Source of the DNA: JBOGUF01 sp050696075
GTDB lineage: Bacteria > Chloroflexota > Chloroflexia > Thermomicrobiales > UBA6265
Reading direction: 5' to 3'
DNA: 33,358 nucleotides
NCBI GenBank assembly: GCA_050696075.1
Contig: JBOGUF010000041.1
Location: forward strand, 1 to 33,358
The notes beneath the pieces were generated by a model. That model was not told where the DNA came from, did not search any database, and was given only the letters and a program-made list of their open reading frames with translations. Within the stretch, counting starts at the first letter, position 1. Every line of letters begins with the position of its first letter. The translations under genes and the position numbers were made by a program. Positions 15,255 to 22,131 of the stretch are shown in pieces.

Positions 15255-15741
15255 ATGGCGGCTTCCAGTCGGGACTGGTTCGGACCGAGGGCCGCGTTGT
15301 CGTCCGGGTCGACGGTCGATCCGGAGGAGGACGCCGGTCTCGCCGCGCGCGCGGCCAGCGACCGCGACGCCTTTGCCCTCCTCTACGACCGCTACGTCGA
15401 GGCGATCTATTGCTATTGCTACCGGCGATTCGGCCATCGCGAGGCGGCGGAGGACGCGACGAGCCTGGTCTTCACGCGAGCGCTGGCGGCGATGCCGCGC
15501 TACGACGCGGGCGCGCGGTCGTTCCGCTCCTGGCTCTTTGTCATCGCCCACAACGTGGTGGCCGATCGCTATCGTGCCGCGCGCCCCATGCAACCGCTCG
15601 ATCGTGCGGCGGAGATCTTCGACCCCGACCCGTCGCCGGAAGATATCGCCGTTGCCGCCGATCAGCGACGATCGGTGAGCGCGGCGCTGGCAGGACTGTC
15701 GGAGGAGCAGCGGCAGGTGGTCGAGCTACGCCTCGCCGGCC
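15255..15741 (+). pseudogene. RNA polymerase sigma-70 (ECF type) gene, truncated in region 4
   Basis: The ATG at 15255 follows GGGGAGGGGC. The first ~160 residues are a good ECF sigma factor: region 2 (DAFALLYDRYVEAIYCYCYRRF, AEDATSLVFTRALAAMP, SFRSWLFVIAHNVVADRYR) and the start of region 4 (LSEEQRQVVELRLAG). Directly after LAG, where the helix-turn-helix of region 4 should follow, homology stops. The frame runs on to 16352 through unrelated sequence, while another frame picks up a different protein. The promoter-recognition helix is therefore missing. The junction is near 15736-15745 (GCCGGCCGACGCC), suggesting a deletion between short GC-rich words. Confidence 0.75.
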
Positions 15742-16092
15742 GACGCCGCGACGGTCGCCGCCATCAAGGAGATGCTCGTCCAGGCGAACGCCTGCTTCCA
15801 GCGAGGCCGCCAGCAGGAAGTCGCCGCGTTCGTCTCCGACGACTTCCTGCGCCGGCCGTGGGTGGCCGCGAACCTCGAGAACAACGACGGTTACCGCTTC
15901 CTCTGGTCTCCGGCCTCACCGGACGACTTCGACGTCGAAGACACCCGCATCTTGCCGGATGGCCGCGTCGGCGTACAGATCGAGCACGAAGGAGCCTTAT
16001 CCAGCCTCTTCCTCGTCTTCGTCGAACAGGATGGCCGCTGGTTGCTCGACGAGCGGATCGAAGTCAGCGAGAACCCGGAGGGCGGCGGCTAA
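15739..16092 (+). pseudogene. 3' fragment of a SnoaL/NTF2-like or similar small-domain protein
   Basis: From the deletion junction another frame reads ADAATVAAIKEMLVQANACFQRG, then VAAFVSDDFLRR and a strand-rich C-terminus (VEDTRILPDGRVGVQIE, LFLVFVEQDGRWLLDE) ending at 16092. An alternating helix-strand pattern of this kind resembles an NTF2-like fold, and an ADAATVAAI segment typically follows a signal peptide and linker that are absent here. The 5' part was lost in the fusion with the sigma gene. A start at the ATG at 15772 lacks a ribosome site. The family assignment is tentative. Confidence 0.55.
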
Positions 16093-16124
16093 CGGTCCGC
16101 TCTCCAGCCAGCACGCATCGCGCT

Positions 16125-16153
16125 CCCCCTCTCCCGCGCATCGGGAGAGGGGG
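16125..16153. terminator. Strong 12-bp hairpin between convergent genes
   Basis: CCCCCTCTCCCG (16125-16136) pairs perfectly with CGGGAGAGGGGG (16142-16153), loop CGCAT. The sequence and the following GGCTGGGGGGTGAGGG match a palindrome word common in many GC-rich genomes. It sits between the NTF2-like remnant and the convergent isochorismatase-like gene, where it could end both transcripts; no T-run follows. Confidence 0.6.
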
Positions 16154-16171
16154 CTGGGGGGTGAGGGCTGC

Positions 16172-16738
16172 CTACGCCGCCGCGCGCTTCGTCGCCTCGA
16201 ACACGATCTCGCTCGCCGGCTTGACGCCGATCTCCCGTGTGGGATGTGGAATTCCGGCCAACGTCGCGTTGTGGTGGGCGATGATCTGGGCGGCGGTCAG
16301 GAACTCGGTATCGAAGGTGGTGTGGCCGTCGGCGACGAGGGTGACGTCGTAGTCGAGGCTGAGGGCGCGGCGGCAGGCGGTGTCGACGCAGTAGTCGGTC
16401 TGCATGCCGGCAACGACCAGATGGGTGATGCCAAGGGCGTCGAGCTCGCTGCGCAACGGCGTGCCGTAGAAGGAATCGCAGGCCTGCTTTTGGACGATCC
16501 GTTCGCCCGGCAGCGGCGCCACCTTCGGGTGGATCTGCCAACCGTCCGCCCCGCGATTCAGCGGCGCGTATTGCTGCTCCTCGTGCTGGACATAGATCAC
16601 CGGCGTCTTCGCCGCCCGCGCTTGTTCGATCAGGCCGCTGATCACCGCCAGCGTTTCGTCCCGCCGGTACGCCGGGTCCTCCCCGTCGATAATCGCGTTC
16701 TGGACGTCGATGACCACTAGCGCCGTTCCGTTACTCAT
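16172..16738 (-). CDS. Isochorismatase-like cysteine hydrolase
   Basis: A 188-residue cytoplasmic hydrolase of the isochorismatase superfamily, which includes nicotinamidases, N-carbamoyl amidases and related amide or ester hydrolases. The catalytic triad is complete: Asp11 in VVIDVQN, Lys84 in IVQKQACDSF and Cys117 in GMQTDYCVDTA, the last with the typical cis-peptide segment just before it (VVAGMQ). The ATG at 16738 has AGGAGAG upstream. It is the last of three minus-strand genes divergent from the WYL regulator. The exact substrate cannot be told from sequence. Confidence 0.9.
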   Translation of the reverse strand: MSNGTALVVIDVQNAIIDGEDPAYRRDETLAVISGLIEQARAAKTPVIYVQHEEQQYAPLNRGADGWQIHPKVAPLPGERIVQKQACDSFYGTPLRSELDALGITHLVVAGMQTDYCVDTACRRALSLDYDVTLVADGHTTFDTEFLTAAQIIAHHNATLAGIPHPTREIGVKPASEIVFEATKRAAA

Positions 16739-16792
16739 CTCTCCTCCTCAGTTCTCAGCCGTCAGCCCTGCGCACTCGGTACTCGGTACTCG

Positions 16793-17314
16793 TTAGAGCC
16801 AGGCCCGCACCTGCTCCGCGTGTTCCCGCGCGTGCTCGTAGGTGTCGCCCGCGATCGCTTCGATCAGCGGCTTTCCGCGCGTCCAGGGGAAGCGGTCGGC
16901 GGCGATGACGTCCTCGTCGGTCAGGTCCGACACGCTATTGATGAGCAGGTCGGTCGCCGCGCGCCATCTGGTGATGACCGCCGCCAACGGGAACGGGGCG
17001 TAATGCGCGCGGATGGCGGCGTTCTGCTGCTCTAGCGTCCAGCTCGCGGCGGCCGGCGGAAACTCGTCGAGGTCGTACAGGTCCCGAAGCGTCGGCGGCA
17101 CGCCCGTCACCGCCGCGTTCGCGAGCGCGCCCCAAACGCGGTGATACGAGGTCAGGTGGCCGAGCAGGTCCTTGACCGACCAGTCGCCGGCGACGCCCGG
17201 CTCCGTCATACGCGTCTCGCCGACCTCGTCCAGCAACGCCTCCCACTCGGCCCGACTGGCCCGTAAGGTTTCCAGCAGCGCTTCCTTGGTCTGAACCCCG
17301 GTTACTGAGGACAC
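16793..17314 (-). CDS. ClbS/DfsB family four-helix bundle protein (DinB superfamily)
   Basis: About 173 residues, with the DinB/ClbS pattern: SRAEWEALLDEVGETRMTEPGVAGDWSVKDLLGHLTSYHRVW, and late His residues in GDTYEHAREHAEQV. The family is a metal-binding four-helix bundle; ClbS itself protects DNA from colibactin, but most members are uncharacterised thiol- or metal-dependent enzymes. I choose the GTG at 17314: the open frame begins at 17464 within the DJ-1 gene, whereas homology starts at GVQTKEALLETL just after this GTG and GGGAAGGGG precedes it. It sits 28 bp after the DJ-1 gene, probably in one operon. Confidence 0.8.
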   Translation of the reverse strand: MSSVTGVQTKEALLETLRASRAEWEALLDEVGETRMTEPGVAGDWSVKDLLGHLTSYHRVWGALANAAVTGVPPTLRDLYDLDEFPPAAASWTLEQQNAAIRAHYAPFPLAAVITRWRAATDLLINSVSDLTDEDVIAADRFPWTRGKPLIEAIAGDTYEHAREHAEQVRAWL

Positions 17315-17342
17315 TGGCCCCTTCCCTTGCTCAAGGCGGTCC

Positions 17343-17972
17343 TTATGCCGCCGCTTGCTCCAACGCGAAAAACGCCGAGGCGTCGCCGTGCTTGAACAGA
17401 CGAAACCAGGCCTCAAGCGTGTCGTCCGCGTAGATGCCGAGCTTCTTGAAGATGTGATAGGCAAAGTCGACGGGCGCCGTCGGGCTGGCAGTAATCAAAT
17501 CGCCGTCAGTCACCGCCGGCTCGTCCTGATAGAGCCCCTCGCCTCGATAGCTTGGGCACTGTTGCAAATAGATGAGCGCGCTGCTGGTATGGCGCTTGTC
17601 GTCAAGCACGCCCACGCTCGCCAAGCCGAACGTCGCGCCGCAAATGGCCGCGACCGGCACACCCGCCGCGAGGAATGCTTGGGCCTTCGCCAGCGCCTCT
17701 AGATGCCCGCCCTCCTCGAACGCGTAGGAACCCGGCAGGATCAGCATCGCGCTCCGCGCCGGATCAAGCGCTTCGAGCGTCGTGTCGGGAAGGATCGTCA
17801 CCCCGCCGACCGTTCGCACCGGCTCGCTGCTCGCGCCGACTGTCTGTACCTGATAGCGCCCCGGCTCGACCTGCCACATCGGGTTGTTGATGCCCGCGAT
17901 GGCGTAGCCAGGCTCCCAGTCCGCGAGACCGTCGGGCAAATAGAGATGGACCGCGTGCGTCTGCGATGGCAA
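17343..17972 (-). CDS. DJ-1/PfpI family protein
   Basis: About 209 residues with the DJ-1/PfpI fold: an early THAVHLYLPDGLADWEPG with the conserved Glu, and the nucleophile elbow AAICGATFGLA with Cys111. Members act as glyoxalases, deglycases, cyanide hydratases or class I amidotransferase-like proteins; the exact reaction is not evident. The start is set at a TTG (17972) because AGGAG lies seven bases upstream and the family begins there; the longer frame to 18101 has unrelated N-terminal residues and would run into the divergent promoter region. It is the first of three minus-strand genes facing the WYL regulator, which probably controls it. Confidence 0.82.
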   Translation of the reverse strand: MPSQTHAVHLYLPDGLADWEPGYAIAGINNPMWQVEPGRYQVQTVGASSEPVRTVGGVTILPDTTLEALDPARSAMLILPGSYAFEEGGHLEALAKAQAFLAAGVPVAAICGATFGLASVGVLDDKRHTSSALIYLQQCPSYRGEGLYQDEPAVTDGDLITASPTAPVDFAYHIFKKLGIYADDTLEAWFRLFKHGDASAFFALEQAAA

Positions 17973-18021
17973 ATGCCTGCTCCTGACTTGTGCCGTCTGA
18001 AACGTCCATTGGGGGCAATCA

Positions 18022-18071
18022 GGCGCCAAGGGGACCACCACGAACCCCTGGCGCCCGATCCCTCCGGAGGG
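18022..18071. promoter_or_regulatory. Nested palindromes upstream of the DJ-1 gene
   Basis: GGCGCCAAGGGG (18022-18033) pairs with CCCCTGGCGCC (18045-18055) with one bulged base, and a perfect 12-bp palindrome CCCTCCGGAGGG follows at 18060-18071. They lie in the divergent region upstream of the DJ-1 gene and could be regulator-binding sites or a folded leader on the minus strand. Confidence 0.45.
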
Positions 18072-18088
18072 CTGGATGCAGCCCACTC

Positions 18089-18117
18089 TTGAGAGTACCA
18101 CCGAAAGCGGTCATAAT
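18089..18117 (+). promoter_or_regulatory. Sigma-70-type promoter of the WYL regulator gene
   Basis: TTGAGA (-35, 18089-18094) and CATAAT (-10, 18112-18117) are separated by exactly 17 bp; each matches five of six consensus bases. Transcription would start near 18124. A perfect GTTC-ATA-GAAC palindrome follows at 18135-18145 between the start site and the ATG at 18167, a plausible autoregulatory operator. Confidence 0.6.
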
Positions 18118-18166
18118 CGGTCCGCATTCCGTTCGTTCATAGAACATTCGTATTCCCGAGAGGCTC

Positions 18167-19138
18167 ATGGATCACCCGACGACGCGCGTCCTCGCCACCC
18201 TCGAGATGCTCCAGGCTCGCCCCCGCCTGAGCGGCAAGGACCTGGCCGAGCGCCTGGAGGTCGACCCGCGCACGGTCCGGCGCTACATCACGATCCTGCA
18301 AGACCTCGGCGTGCCGGTGGAGGCGGAGCGCGGGCGGTATGGGGCCTACCGCCTGCGCCCCGGCTCCAAGCTGCCGCCGCTGATGTTCTCCGACGACGAA
18401 GCCCTGGCCTTGACGCTCGGTCTGCTCGTCGCCCGCCGCCTTGGGCTGGCCTCCGCCGCGCTGGCGGTCGAGCGGGCGCTGGCCAAGGTGGAGCGCGTCT
18501 TGCCGCCGGCGGTCCGCGAGGGGGTGGGCGCGGTCCTCTCGACCGTGGCCCTCGATCTGCCGCCGGGCAAGGAGCCGCCGCCGGGGGAGACGTTGGTCGC
18601 CCTCAGCGCCGCCGCCAGCCAGGGGCGCCGCGCGTGGCTCCGCTACCGCTCGTCGGCGGGGACGGAGACGGCGCGGGAGGTCGACTCGTACGGCATCGTC
18701 TTCTACTGGGGCCGCTGGTTCCTCACCGGCTACTGCCATTTGCGGCACGACTTGCGCGTCTTCCGCCTCGACCGCATCCTGGAGACGGCGACCCGCGACG
18801 AGACTTTCACCAGACCCGACGGGTTCGACGCGCTCAGTCACGTCCAAGAATCGCTGGCGACGGCGCCGGCCGCCTGGGACGTGGAAGCGTTGCTGCATTT
18901 GCCGTTCGAGGAGGCGCGACGGCGGGTGCCGCCGACGATGGCGGCCCTGGAACCCGCGCCCGAAGGCGCAATCTTCCGCGCTTCCGTCGATGACCTGGGT
19001 ACGGCGGCTCGGGGCCTGCTCTGGCTCGACTGCGAGATGACCATTCGGAAACCGGCCGCGTTGCGCGACGAGTTGCGGCGCTTGGCCGCGCGGGCGACGG
19101 CCCTGGCCGAACGCGGAACGGAGCACGACGGCGCATGA
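18167..19138 (+). CDS. Helix-turn-helix WYL-domain transcriptional regulator (YafY type)
   Basis: About 323 residues. The N-terminus is a winged helix-turn-helix (LSGKDLAERLEVDPRTVRRYITIL), followed by an LLVARRLGLA helical linker. The WYL-type domain lies near residues 150-215 (WLRYRSSAGTETAREVDSYGIVFYWGRWFLTGYCHLR, then LRVFRLDRI), and a WCX-like C-terminus follows. WYL domains sense ligands, often nucleic-acid-derived or small molecules, and the family regulates adjacent or divergent genes. The divergent DJ-1/ClbS-like/isochorismatase operon is the natural target. The stop overlaps the start of the GNAT gene (ATGA). The ribosome site (GAGAGG) is close to the ATG. Confidence 0.92.
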   Translation: MDHPTTRVLATLEMLQARPRLSGKDLAERLEVDPRTVRRYITILQDLGVPVEAERGRYGAYRLRPGSKLPPLMFSDDEALALTLGLLVARRLGLASAALAVERALAKVERVLPPAVREGVGAVLSTVALDLPPGKEPPPGETLVALSAAASQGRRAWLRYRSSAGTETAREVDSYGIVFYWGRWFLTGYCHLRHDLRVFRLDRILETATRDETFTRPDGFDALSHVQESLATAPAAWDVEALLHLPFEEARRRVPPTMAALEPAPEGAIFRASVDDLGTAARGLLWLDCEMTIRKPAALRDELRRLAARATALAERGTEHDGA

Positions 19139-19659
19139 CCACCGACTCGACCGCGACGATCACCCCGCGGCCCTTCGAACCGCGCGACCAAGCGGCCACC
19201 CGCCGCTTGATTCTGGCCGGCCTCGCTGACCACTTCGGCGTCATCGACGAGACAATGAACCCGGACCTCGACGACATTCAGCGCCACTACGTCGATCCCG
19301 GCCACCTCGTCGTCGTCGCCGAGCGGGACGGCGATCTGGTCGGCGTCGGCATGTTGATCGAAGAAGCCCCGCGCACCGGCCGCCTCGTCCGCATGTCGGT
19401 TGCCCGCAATTGCCGCGGCCAGGGTCTCGGCCGCCACCTCGTCGCCCACCTCATCGCCGCCGCCCGCGCCCGCGGCTACACCCGCCTCCTGGTCGAAACC
19501 AACGACGATTGGCCGGATGCGATTGGTCTCTATGGGGCAGGCGGTTTTGTTGAAGAGGACCGGCGGGACGGGGAGATTCATATGGCAATGGAATTGTCGT
19601 CGGAGGGATGGACATCGCCCAAAGGGCACCCGGTCCACCCCTCCGAGAAATCGTTCTAA
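19135..19659 (+). CDS. GNAT family N-acetyltransferase
   Basis: A 174-residue acetyltransferase that would transfer acetyl from acetyl-CoA to an amine. Motif A is clear: VRMSVARNCRGQGLGRHLVAHLI with the Q/RxxGxG pyrophosphate-binding loop (RGQGLG). Motif B follows as YTRLLVETNDDWPDAIGLYGAGGFVEED. The ATG at 19135 overlaps the stop of the WYL gene (ATGA), so the two are translationally coupled. Substrate unknown. The next gene downstream, a likely aminoglycoside-resistance methyltransferase, lies 318 bp away, so a drug-modifying role is conceivable but not shown. Confidence 0.9.
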   Translation: MTTDSTATITPRPFEPRDQAATRRLILAGLADHFGVIDETMNPDLDDIQRHYVDPGHLVVVAERDGDLVGVGMLIEEAPRTGRLVRMSVARNCRGQGLGRHLVAHLIAAARARGYTRLLVETNDDWPDAIGLYGAGGFVEEDRRDGEIHMAMELSSEGWTSPKGHPVHPSEKSF

Positions 19660-19799
19660 TAGACACGCCCTCGTCGCTCTGCTACCATCGTCAACGATGA
19701 GCCGAATGGCTCCTAGAAACGGGTTACTCGCATGCGATACATGATTCGTCCGCCCTGCTAGACATCGTTCGCTAACCACCACCTCCACGTAGCGGTCCA

Positions 19800-19828
19800 A
19801 CCGGAATCCCCTTCCGGTCGTTTCCTTG
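19800..19828 (+). terminator. Hairpin ahead of the methyltransferase gene (terminator or attenuator)
   Basis: ACCGGAA (19800-19806) and TTCCGGT (19812-19818) form a perfect seven-pair stem with loop TCCCC, followed by CGTTTCCTTG. It may end the WYL-GNAT transcript or attenuate transcription into the methyltransferase gene starting at 19978. The rest of the 19660-19977 gap has no recognised gene; a 17-codon frame from the GTG at 19828 lacks a ribosome site. Confidence 0.4.
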
Positions 19829-19977
19829 TGTCCGGCGTCCGCCGGGACCAACCCACGCCCGACACCCTCGACGGCGGCTGACACGCTACCGCCGCGCTTC
19901 GCTGTGCCCGTGCGCCCCCTCCGTTCCTTCCTGTTCGACCCGATGCAGGACGCGGGAAGCAGAACGGAAGGTGGAAC

Positions 19978-20577
19978 ATGCACAGCGTCAACGGAAAAAC
20001 GCTCCGCGCCCTCGATGCGGCGGCCGTCGCCAATTGGGCCGCGCCCTATCGCGCCATGTCCCTCGACCTCGGCACCGGAGACGGGCGGTTCGTCCGTCAC
20101 CTGGCGCAAACCTACCCGGCACACGCCGCGATCGGTCTCGATACCTGTCAGTCGAACCTGCGGACCGCGTCTCGGACCGCGCCCGCCAACGCCCTCTTCG
20201 TCGTCGCCAACGCGCTGAACGTGCCGAGCGAGCTGCACGGGCTGGCCTCGCGCGTGACGATCAACTTCCCCTGGGGCAGCTTGCTGCATGGGCTGTTAGC
20301 GGGTGACGACGGATTGCTCGCCGGTCTCCGCGCCGTCGGGCGGGGCGGCGCCTCACTGGAGGTTAATCTCAATGCCGGGGCGCTGGACGAGGCGGGGTGG
20401 CCGCTCGACGACGGGGCGCGGCAGGTAGCGGCCGTCCTGAAGCGGAGCGACTTTGCGGTCCGCCCGCCGCGCGCGATGGAACGCGACGACCTGCGCGGCT
20501 ACCCCACGACCTGGGCGAAGAAGCTGGCGTTCGGCCGCGACCCGCGCGCGATCCAGATCAGCGCCAGCCTCCCCTAA
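19978..20577 (+). CDS. Putative 16S rRNA (adenine-1408-N1)-methyltransferase, KamB/NpmA family
   Basis: A 199-residue class I SAM-dependent methyltransferase. SAM-binding motif I is LDLGTGDGRF (29-38) with Asp30, and the acidic tip after strand 2 is Asp55 in GLDTC. The region after strand 4 reads NFPWGSLL (96-103), with Trp99. The C-terminal part contains TTWAKKLAFGRD, with Trp179 and Arg187. From what I recall of NpmA, its counterparts are HIDLGTGDGR, LFPWGTLL and SLWAKRLAFGR, where the two Trp residues stack on the flipped A1408. All are kept here. Such enzymes methylate the ribosomal A-site and give high resistance to kanamycin, apramycin and other aminoglycosides. The ribosome site is AGGTGG before the ATG at 19978. 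A related tRNA/rRNA enzyme of unknown target is the alternative. Confidence 0.85.
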   Translation: MHSVNGKTLRALDAAAVANWAAPYRAMSLDLGTGDGRFVRHLAQTYPAHAAIGLDTCQSNLRTASRTAPANALFVVANALNVPSELHGLASRVTINFPWGSLLHGLLAGDDGLLAGLRAVGRGGASLEVNLNAGALDEAGWPLDDGARQVAAVLKRSDFAVRPPRAMERDDLRGYPTTWAKKLAFGRDPRAIQISASLP

Positions 20578-20636
20578 CTCACCACGCGGGCCGGCGCATA
20601 ACGCTGCCGGCCCGCGCCGCGGCGGCAGTTGGCTAG

Positions 20637-20791
20637 TCCGTGTTCGCACCCCGTCATGCTGAGGCATCGAAGCATCCCCGCGCGAAGCGCGGCGGCGGTA
20701 CGCGGGACCGGCTTCGCCGGGGGCTGCCCGTCGGTTCCTCAGGGCGTGCTTCGGCGTCGCCGCGGCATCACAAAGCTTGTCAAACGCCGCC
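20637..20791. repeat. Dispersed palindrome, GTCATGCTGAG family (copy B)
   Basis: Starts TCCGTGTTCGCACCCCGTCATGCTGAGG, keeps the inner GAAGCATCCCC and CGCGCGAAGCG words, and ends with a diverged CTTGTCAAACGCCGCC. It lies downstream of the methyltransferase gene and between it and the convergent PIN toxin gene. Confidence 0.65.
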
Positions 20792-20812
20792 TAACGGTGC
20801 AGACGAGTAACC

Positions 20813-21247
20813 CTATGGCTCGGTCGCCGACGGATCGAAAAGGCTGAGAAAGAGCGCCGGCGGTAAAATCTGGATGCCGCGAAAGGAGCCGAGCCTCAGC
20901 AGATGCTTGTTGCCGCTGACGATGTAGTGCGCGTGCGCTGCCACCGCGCATTCAAGGAACTTGTCGTCATCGGGATCGTCTTCAATAACCGCGAGGCGCT
21001 CAGTGGGTTCAACGACAAGGGAGACTCCAATCAGTTCATCGAGGGCCCGATCGATTTCTGTGTCACTCATGCGATGGAAAGCTTGAGTGTCTCGATAGCA
21101 CAGGACGCGATGATACTCGGCGAGAATATCGGACGAAAGCACGAGTTCGAATGCGTTGCGTTCGAGGAGGCCAAGGACTCGCGAAGCGATGCCTCGTGGC
21201 GACCAGTATCGGCTGATTATGACATTTGTATCGATAACAACCCTCAC
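20813..21247 (-). CDS. PIN-domain ribonuclease toxin
   Basis: A 144-residue putative toxin of the PIN family (single-strand RNA endonuclease). The acidic metal-binding residues are in place: Asp6 in VVIDTNVIIS, the Glu in SSDILAEYHRVL, the Asp cluster in EDDPDDDKFLECAVA (with a conserved Cys), and a HYIVSGNKHLL segment with the last core motif. It starts with a GTG that overlaps the antitoxin stop (GTGA), giving the classic antitoxin-toxin coupling. Expression would be neutralised by the Phd-like protein. All key residues look intact, so it is probably active. Confidence 0.88.
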   Translation of the reverse strand: MRVVIDTNVIISRYWSPRGIASRVLGLLERNAFELVLSSDILAEYHRVLCYRDTQAFHRMSDTEIDRALDELIGVSLVVEPTERLAVIEDDPDDDKFLECAVAAHAHYIVSGNKHLLRLGSFRGIQILPPALFLSLFDPSATEP

Positions 21248-21531
21248 GGTTTAGCTCTTCGACCGTGCTCCGCGCGTACTGCCTGAATGGCACGGTCCAG
21301 AGTCTCCTGAGTTTCCTCGTCGGTTAGGTTCGCGCGCTCTGAGACAGCGCGGAGGTGATCAAAGAATGCCTGCCGGCTCCGCTTCCAGCCCTGATACATT
21401 TCAATCGGCGCTAACACTGCCACGGGTTCTCCGTGCGACTCAATAACGAAGAAATCGCCGTCACGGGACACTTCACGCAGGATCTTGCCGAAATGTCTCC
21501 GGGTATCCCAGGCACTGAGCCGTTTCTCCAT
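21244..21531 (-). CDS. Phd/YefM family antitoxin
   Basis: A 95-residue antitoxin. The N-terminal half (WDTRRHFGKILREVSRDGDFFVIESHGEPVAVLAPIEMY) is the DNA-binding Phd/YefM fold with the usual EPVAVL strand. The C-terminal half is a charged helix (DEETQETLDRAIQAVR) that should wrap around the PIN toxin. AGGAGG precedes the ATG at 21531. The toxin gene overlaps its stop. Candidate operator and -10 sequences lie just upstream (21569-21588), consistent with autoregulation. Confidence 0.88.
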   Translation of the reverse strand: MEKRLSAWDTRRHFGKILREVSRDGDFFVIESHGEPVAVLAPIEMYQGWKRSRQAFFDHLRAVSERANLTDEETQETLDRAIQAVRAEHGRRAKP

Positions 21532-21568
21532 GATGGTGCCTCCTGGCTCGCCGTCAATGCATTTATGG

Positions 21569-21588
21569 CGCTATTATCGCATATAGCG
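21569..21588. promoter_or_regulatory. Candidate Phd operator overlapping a -10 hexamer
   Basis: CGCTAT (21569-21574) and ATAGCG (21583-21588) form a perfect inverted repeat with an 8-bp spacer in the AT-richer divergent region. On the minus strand GATAAT within it matches five of six -10 consensus bases. Phd-type antitoxins commonly bind palindromes in their own promoters. Confidence 0.5.
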
Positions 21589-21624
21589 TAAACACTGAAT
21601 GTCGGGCAAACGGAAGGACGAGAG

Positions 21625-22131
21625 GTGTCAAGCAAAACCGACTACACGGCGGCGGAATGGGCGCTGCTGAGCGAGATGCCGCTCAAGGTGGCGATCGGCG
21701 CCACCATCATCGAGGTCGACAGCGAGGGGCTCGGCGGCGGCGAGCGCGAGATGCTGGCGGCGATGAAAGAGATTGCCGCCGCCGAGGAGGGTTTCGCGGA
21801 GAATGACCTCATCCAGGCGGTCTTACGGGAACTGAAAGCCGAGCCGGGCGAGGACGGCGACGCGCGCGAGATCGAGGTTCCCGGCGGCGAGGCCTGGACG
21901 GCGCTGATTGACGACCTGCTCGATCGCGCCCGCGAAACCACCGCCCTCCTGGCCGCGAAGTCGACGCCCGAGGAAGCCGACGACTTCAAACGCTGGCTGC
22001 TCAACATCGCCGGCCAGGCCGCCACCGCGACCGAGAGCGGCGGCTTCCTCGGCATCGGCGGCGAGCGCGTCTCCGACCAGGAGAAGACCTTCCTGCGGGA
22101 ACTGGCCGCGGCACTGGGCGTGTCAACGTAG
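21625..22131 (+). CDS. Uncharacterised acidic helical protein
   Basis: A 168-residue, Ala/Glu-rich, soluble protein with no signal peptide or transmembrane helix. Visible segments are an N-terminal YTAAEWALLSEMPLKVAIGATIIEVDSEG, a central AWTALIDDLLDRARETTALL helix, then AEEADDFKRWLLNIAGQAATATESGGFLGIGGERVSDQEKTFLRELAAALG. The two similar halves, each with an acidic helix and an SxxE pattern, suggest a TerB-like or DUF-type helical bundle, but I cannot assign a family. The GTG at 21625 (AAGGACGAGAG upstream) begins the frame; an ATG-like start is missing. Its 3' end overlaps the convergent ceramidase-like gene by nine bases. Confidence 0.65.
   Translation: MSSKTDYTAAEWALLSEMPLKVAIGATIIEVDSEGLGGGEREMLAAMKEIAAAEEGFAENDLIQAVLRELKAEPGEDGDAREIEVPGGEAWTALIDDLLDRARETTALLAAKSTPEEADDFKRWLLNIAGQAATATESGGFLGIGGERVSDQEKTFLRELAAALGVST

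Noticed and set aside
15003..16352. One continuous 449-residue protein spanning the sigma region
   Set aside because: Only 15255-15741 matches a sigma factor. The rest is out-of-frame translation after the deletion junction.
19828..19881. A 17-codon leader peptide before the methyltransferase
   Set aside because: It starts with GTG but no ribosome site is visible and the residues show no codon-bias signature of an antibiotic leader.
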